64,000 nt of DNA. Source: Aliterella atlantica CENA595 (GTDB lineage: Bacteria > Cyanobacteriota > Cyanobacteriia > Cyanobacteriales > Chroococcidiopsidaceae). Where the stretch lies: contig NZ_JYON01000008.1 in the NCBI RefSeq assembly GCF_000952155.1, positions 1 to 64,000 on the forward strand, in the 5' to 3' direction. Below are positions 59,653 to 64,000 of the stretch, piece after piece. Position 1 is the first letter of the stretch; every line of letters begins with the position of its first letter. Under the pieces are notes generated by a model that saw only the letters and a program-made list of their open reading frames with translations, ran no database searches and was not told where the DNA came from. The translations under genes and the position numbers were made by a program.

Positions 59653-59673
59653 GAGTTTTGAGTTTTCAGTTAG
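59653..59673. repeat. GAGTTTT array overlapping the LpxB-like stop
   Basis: GAGTTTT, GAGTTTT and CAGTTAG (59653-59673) lie between two convergent genes. The stop codon of the LpxB-like gene (59666-59668, minus strand) falls inside the array. It is related to the element at 53666. Confidence 0.75.
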
Positions 59674-61015
59674 AAGAAAAGAGTTTTGGGTGGGAATGTG
59701 TTTGGGTTTGTAGTTCTTCGCGGACTAGAGTAGCTAGTTTTTGGGCGGCTCCGGCTTCGCCGCGTATGCTTCGCAGGCGATCGCTAATTTGGGCGAGTTT
59801 TTCGGGATGTGCTAAAAAGTCCAGCACCATGTTAGCTATATCGCTAGCTTGAAGTTTGCCAACTAACTCTGGTACTACCTCAGATTTTGCCCAAATGTTG
59901 GGCCAAGCGTACAAGCGCCGAGGCAGATGTAAAATTGTCCAATTGATAGCTTTTGCCATAGTTGTACCGACTAGAGGTAAATTGGCAAGTATTCCTGGCA
60001 AACCATCCCAAGCACGCATCGCATCTAATTGTTGTGTAGGCAATAAGACAATCATTGGTACAGCCAAAGCACCTAATTCAGCCGTATTAGCGCCTACAGT
60101 AGTTAAACAAAGGCAACATTGAGATAATAAGTCATAAGCAGGCGATCGCGTCCACAACTGGACGCACAAGCCGCTATATGTTTTCAGTATTGGGGATGGA
60201 TCGACAATAAGTTCGGCTGTGACTCCGCCGATTTGCTCGATTACTGGATTTTGTTGCAAATTAGCAAAACTAGCTAAGGTTTCCAAATCTAAGGTTGGCG
60301 CGACAGGAATTACAAATTGTGTTTGCGGACGTTCGGCTTTGACTATTTCAGCAACAGCTAATAATAGCGGTACTCCTTGGGCTAATTTTGCTGCTTTTGA
60401 ACCTGGTAATAATCCAATTAATTCTGCGCTGGGTGGACGGTTGTGGGTGTCGTTTTCGGTTGGGAGACGTAGCACTGCTACGTCTCTACTATCGTTTGTT
60501 TGCGTTTGCCCTGCTTCTACCATTAAATCGCCTACTACTGCGAATTTATGGGCGAATTGGCGATTTTGGGGAATAATTTTTGCTTGCATGACTCCGAAAC
60601 GATCGATCCAACGATGCCATCGGGTTTCCCATTCGGCATATACTACGGTGCGATAGTTTAGACGTTTGCCGATAATTACTGGGAAAATTTGATCGCCGCC
60701 TAAAAACACAACTACACCGCGATCGCGCCATTGCCAATTTTCGGCTGTTTTGCCTCGAAGTAAGAATTGCCAGAAATGTTCGGCTGCTTGTACTCTATCT
60801 ACTTCTGGGTAACTGCTGGCGATCGCTGCTTCTTTGCCCGTACCGTTGGGACAAGGCGATAATACAACTGATATTCGTATCTTCGAGCGATCGTCGCCCA
60901 ATTGTTGCCGCAGCGCTTCAACAACTGGACGCACCCAAGTTGTAATTTCTCCTGGACCGTTGGAAAGGATTACTATATCAAAGTTTTCCACGTCTAATAA
61001 AGTTTTTGCAACCAA
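59666..61015 (-). CDS. Lipid-A-disaccharide synthase-related glycosyltransferase (LpxB-like)
   Basis: This 449-residue protein has IVILSNGPGEITTWVRPVVE at the N-terminus, VVFLGGDQIFPVIIGKRLNY, ELIGLLPGSKAAKLAQGVPL, CLCLTTVGANTAELGALAVP and MIVLLPTQQLDAM. This is the GT-B arrangement of LpxB, with the donor site in the C-terminal half. Cyanobacterial LpxB-related proteins exist beside genuine LpxB and may act on other glycolipids (inference). The segment DSRDVAVLRLPTEND (about residues 177-191) is encoded by an 11-bp palindrome and looks like an in-frame insertion. The last codons overlap a heptamer array. Confidence 0.85.
   Translation of the reverse strand: MVAKTLLDVENFDIVILSNGPGEITTWVRPVVEALRQQLGDDRSKIRISVVLSPCPNGTGKEAAIASSYPEVDRVQAAEHFWQFLLRGKTAENWQWRDRGVVVFLGGDQIFPVIIGKRLNYRTVVYAEWETRWHRWIDRFGVMQAKIIPQNRQFAHKFAVVGDLMVEAGQTQTNDSRDVAVLRLPTENDTHNRPPSAELIGLLPGSKAAKLAQGVPLLLAVAEIVKAERPQTQFVIPVAPTLDLETLASFANLQQNPVIEQIGGVTAELIVDPSPILKTYSGLCVQLWTRSPAYDLLSQCCLCLTTVGANTAELGALAVPMIVLLPTQQLDAMRAWDGLPGILANLPLVGTTMAKAINWTILHLPRRLYAWPNIWAKSEVVPELVGKLQASDIANMVLDFLAHPEKLAQISDRLRSIRGEAGAAQKLATLVREELQTQTHSHPKLFSSN
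60464..60486. repeat. GAGACGTAGCA palindrome inside the LpxB-like gene
   Basis: GAGACGTAGCA-C-TGCTACGTCTC is a perfect 11-bp inverted repeat with a 1-base centre. This palindrome type is frequent in cyanobacterial intergenic DNA. Here it is in frame within a coding sequence and adds roughly 8 residues. Confidence 0.85.
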
Positions 61016-61285
61016 AATTGAGTAACTACTATAGATTCTGTCAATAAACGCAAAGAATTATTGCGGAATTTTTATCAAATTGTGTCATATAAGCGCTCAA
61101 GTTCTCTTTTGGTAAGCGTTTTCTGATAAAAACACTAGATGAGTCATTAATCGATCTTACGGCAGAGTCAATTCTGCCCAAGGTCAAAGGAAACCAATTC
61201 CCTATTAACTGACTTATTAAACCACCAATTAATAACGCTTTTAGATCCAAGGTGCAAAACACGCAGCACAGGGGAGTTTTATTAT
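61016..61285 (+). promoter_or_regulatory. Upstream region of chlH
   Basis: These 270 bases divide the LpxB-like and chlH starts. A 73-codon minus-strand frame is present but shows no family pattern. AGGGGAG lies about 9 bases before the chlH ATG. Promoters of both divergent genes must be here; I could not define boxes with confidence. Confidence 0.4.
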
Positions 61286-64000
61286 ATGTTCACTCACGTC
61301 AAGTCCACCATCAGACACATCGCACCAGACCACCTGCGGGGGCGATCGCTTATTAAGGTGGTCTATGTCGTGTTAGAGTCGCAGTATCAAAGCGCTCTAT
61401 CGCAAGCGGTGCGGTCAATCAACGACAACCACCCAGCAGTTGCCATTGAAATTTCAGGTTACTTAATTGAGGAATTGCGATCGCCTGAAAACTACTCAGA
61501 ATTCCAGCGAGACGTTGCTAATGCCAATATTTTTATTGGTTCTTTGATTTTCATTGAAGACTTAGCAGACAAAGTAGTAGCAGCAGTAGAACCGCATAGA
61601 GATAGATTGGATGCAGCGGTAATCTTCCCCTCGATGCCGCAAGTAATGCGCCTCAATAAAATGGGCAGCTTTTCGATGGCGCAGTTAGGGCAATCAAAAA
61701 GTGCGATCGCTCAATTTATGCGTAATCGCAAGGAAAAGTCTGGCGCTTCTTTCCAAGATGGGATGCTGAAGTTGCTACAGACTTTGCCTAAAGTGCTGAA
61801 ATACTTGCCTATAGACAAAGCCCAAGATGCACGTAATTTCATGTTGAGCTTTCAGTATTGGCTAGGAGGTTCATCAGAGAACCTAGAGAACTTCTTGCTG
61901 ATGCTAGCAGATAAATACATCTTCAAAGATGTTAAAGCCCAACTAGGAGCCGCGTTAAAGTACCAAGAACCTGTAACGTATCCTGACATGGGTATTTGGC
62001 ATCCCCTATCTACGCGGATGTTTGAGGATGTCAAAGAGTACCTTAATTGGTATAACAGCCGCAAAGATATTTCTGCCGATCTCAAAGATCCGTTAGCGCC
62101 TTGTGTGGGCTTAGTTTTACAACGCACTCACCTAGTAACTGGCGATGATGCCCATTATGTAGCAATGGTGCAGGAATTTGAAGCAATGGGCGCAAGAGTA
62201 ATTCCTGTATTTGCTGGTGGTTTAGACTTTTCTAAGCCAGTGGATGCATATTTTTGGGACAATGCATCTAGTGCGCCGCTAATAGATGTAGTAGTTTCTC
62301 TAACTGGCTTTGCTTTAGTCGGAGGTCCAGCAAGACAAGACCATCCTAAAGCAATTGAAGCATTAAAGAAACTAAATCGCCCTTATATGGTAGCTTTGCC
62401 TTTGGTATTTCAAACTACCCAAGAATGGCAAGACAGCGATTTAGGGTTGCATCCGATTCAAGTAGCATTGCAAATTGCTATTCCCGAATTAGATGGTGCA
62501 ATTGAGCCGATAATTTTATCGGGAAGAGATGCAAATACAGGAAAAGCGATCGCACTACAAGATCGCATTGAAGCTGTAGCCGGACGCGCTTTAAAATGGG
62601 CTAACCTGCGCCGTCAGCCGAAATTGCAGAAAAAAGTTGCAATTACTGTATTTAGCTTCCCACCAGACAAAGGCAATGTGGGAACTGCAGCATACTTAGA
62701 TGTATTTGGCTCGATTTACGAAGTTATGCAAGCGTTGAAAAACAACGGCTACGACTTGCCAGACTTGCCAGATTCAGCCGCAGCCTTGATGCAAGAAGTT
62801 ATCCACGATGCCCAAGCACAATATAGCAGCCCAGAATTAAACGTTGCTTACAAAATGTCCGTACCAGAGTACGAACAACTTACACCATACTCGCAGCGTT
62901 TAGAGGAAAATTGGGGACCGCCGCCAGGACATCTCAACAGCGACGGACAAAATCTACTAATTTACGGCAAGCAATTCGGTAACGTATTTATTGGCGTACA
63001 GCCGACATTTGGCTACGAAGGCGACCCGATGCGGCTGTTATTTTCGCGTTCTGCAAGTCCTCATCATGGTTTTGCAGCTTATTACACGTATTTAGAGCAA
63101 ATTTGGCAAGCTGACGCAGTATTGCACTTCGGTACGCATGGATCGTTAGAATTCATGCCTGGCAAGCAGATGGGAATGTCGAATGATTGTTACCCAGATA
63201 ACTTAATTGGTTCAATTCCTAACCTGTATTACTACGCCGCCAATAATCCCAGCGAAGCAACGATCGCCAAACGTCGCAGTTATGCTGAAACAATCAGCTA
63301 CCTCACGCCACCAGCAGAAAATGCAGGCTTGTATAAAGGGTTGAAGGAACTTAGCGAACTAATCGCTTCCTACCAAACCCTCAAAGACAGCGGTAGAGGC
63401 ATTCCCATCGTCAATACGATTATGGATAAATGCCGCATCGTCAATCTAGATAAAGATATTGCTTTGCCAGAAACCGATGCTAGAGATATGACTGCCCAGG
63501 AGCGAGATAATATTGTGGGCATGGTGTATCGCAAGTTGATGGAGATTGAATCGCGGCTGTTACCATGCGGGCTGCACGTCATTGGTAAACCACCAAGTGC
63601 AGAAGAAGCGATCGCAACTTTAGTCAATATTGCCAGCCTAGATCGCTTGGAGCAAGAAGTCTTGAGCCTTCCCCGCATTATTGCTAACAGCATTGGGCGC
63701 AATATCGAGCAAGTTTACACCAATAGCGATAAAGGCATTTTAGAAGACGTAGAACTACTGCAACAAATTACTCTAGCAACTAGAACAGCAGTTGCAGCCT
63801 TGGTAAAAGCTCAAACTGACGCAGAAGGGCGAGTTTCCAAGGTCGCTAAACTCAACTTCTTCAACATGGGCAAAAAAGAGCCTTGGATTGAAGCACTGCA
63901 TCAAGCAGGATATGCCAAAGTAGACACCCAAGAACTCAAGCCTTTATTTGAGTATCTAGAATTTTGTTTGCAACAAGTTTGTGCAGACAACGAACTAGGC
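61286..64000 (+). CDS. chlH: Magnesium chelatase subunit H (5' part; runs off the window)
   Basis: 905 codons are present; the full protein is about 1330 residues. It inserts Mg into protoporphyrin IX with ChlI and ChlD at the first committed step of chlorophyll synthesis. Recognisable parts are [120 protein letters not shown] with its His-rich core and [20 protein letters not shown]. The ATG at 61286 follows AGGGGAG. No frame break is seen up to the window end. Confidence 0.98.
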   Translation, partial: MFTHVKSTIRHIAPDHLRGRSLIKVVYVVLESQYQSALSQAVRSINDNHPAVAIEISGYLIEELRSPENYSEFQRDVANANIFIGSLIFIEDLADKVVAAVEPHRDRLDAAVIFPSMPQVMRLNKMGSFSMAQLGQSKSAIAQFMRNRKEKSGASFQDGMLKLLQTLPKVLKYLPIDKAQDARNFMLSFQYWLGGSSENLENFLLMLADKYIFKDVKAQLGAALKYQEPVTYPDMGIWHPLSTRMFEDVKEYLNWYNSRKDISADLKDPLAPCVGLVLQRTHLVTGDDAHYVAMVQEFEAMGARVIPVFAGGLDFSKPVDAYFWDNASSAPLIDVVVSLTGFALVGGPARQDHPKAIEALKKLNRPYMVALPLVFQTTQEWQDSDLGLHPIQVALQIAIPELDGAIEPIILSGRDANTGKAIALQDRIEAVAGRALKWANLRRQPKLQKKVAITVFSFPPDKGNVGTAAYLDVFGSIYEVMQALKNNGYDLPDLPDSAAALMQEVIHDAQAQYSSPELNVAYKMSVPEYEQLTPYSQRLEENWGPPPGHLNSDGQNLLIYGKQFGNVFIGVQPTFGYEGDPMRLLFSRSASPHHGFAAYYTYLEQIWQADAVLHFGTHGSLEFMPGKQMGMSNDCYPDNLIGSIPNLYYYAANNPSEATIAKRRSYAETISYLTPPAENAGLYKGLKELSELIASYQTLKDSGRGIPIVNTIMDKCRIVNLDKDIALPETDARDMTAQERDNIVGMVYRKLMEIESRLLPCGLHVIGKPPSAEEAIATLVNIASLDRLEQEVLSLPRIIANSIGRNIEQVYTNSDKGILEDVELLQQITLATRTAVAALVKAQTDAEGRVSKVAKLNFFNMGKKEPWIEALHQAGYAKVDTQELKPLFEYLEFCLQQVCADNELG

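Noticed and set aside
59745-59785. GGCTCCGGCTTCGCCGCGTATGC-like repeat at the LpxB-like 3' end
   Set aside because: The encoded SIRGEAGAAQ looks like the normal family C-terminus, so an inserted repeat cannot be argued there.
61041-61262. 73-codon minus-strand frame upstream of chlH
   Set aside because: It occupies the divergent promoter region and has no family pattern.

Overview
The window is cyanobacterial chromosome. The evidence is photosynthesis and pigment genes (chlH, sipA, a PAM68-type PSII assembly gene), a group 2 sigma factor, an FtsH protease, dense GCGATCGC (HIP1) octamers, and short heptamer tandem repeats of the STRR type known from cyanobacteria. The species cannot be fixed from the sequence. 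The repeat load and many signalling genes fit a large-genome lineage such as Nostocales or the Chroococcidiopsis relatives (inference). No rRNA, convincing tRNA, CRISPR array or intact transposase was seen.

Layout. 1-6.1 kb is low-density and partly decayed: a frameshifted FAD monooxygenase, an MFS permease, a double GNAT protein, small orphan ORFs, a possible MFS stub, an internally deleted SDR, and a plasmid-style DNA-binding-like protein. 6.3-12.1 kb is a divergent signalling module: a REC-kinase/NarL regulator pair faces a di-heme cytochrome c peroxidase that is translationally coupled to a membrane hybrid kinase. 12.3-19.8 kb holds a deoxyhypusine-synthase-like enzyme with a macrodomain protein, a cobalamin adenosyltransferase, a group 2 sigma factor, a HerA-like ATPase and a glutathione transferase. 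19.9-29.4 kb holds small envelope or stress genes, a FAS1 protein, a TPR glycosyltransferase, an exported carbonic anhydrase, an RbgA GTPase, a UspA protein and pgk. 30.1-46.4 kb holds a double-core hybrid kinase, PBP2, rpsO and a PAM68-like gene, DAHP synthase, sipA, a PrxQ-like peroxiredoxin, an MprF-like protein next to an OmpR/HK pair, a DacB peptidase and two tandem paralogues. 46.5-64 kb holds ilvB with a zinc ribbon, an MFS permease, a large diguanylate cyclase, a ferrochelatase-family protein with a His tail, an FMN reductase, FtsH, an M23 peptidase, an LpxB-like protein and the 5' part of chlH.

How it fits together. Most genes are single housekeeping units. The clearest functional groupings are the peroxidase/two-component cluster, the macrodomain plus DHS-like pair, and a dispersed set of cell-envelope genes (PBP2, MprF-like, DacB, M23, LpxB-like). 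The most unusual signal is non-coding: several families of small repeats (heptamers ATTACGA, CAGTGAC and GAGTTTT, and GGGTGCGTTGC palindromes) sit directly on or beside stop codons. In places they supply the last codons or the stop of the gene, and one copy lies inside the loop of a terminator.
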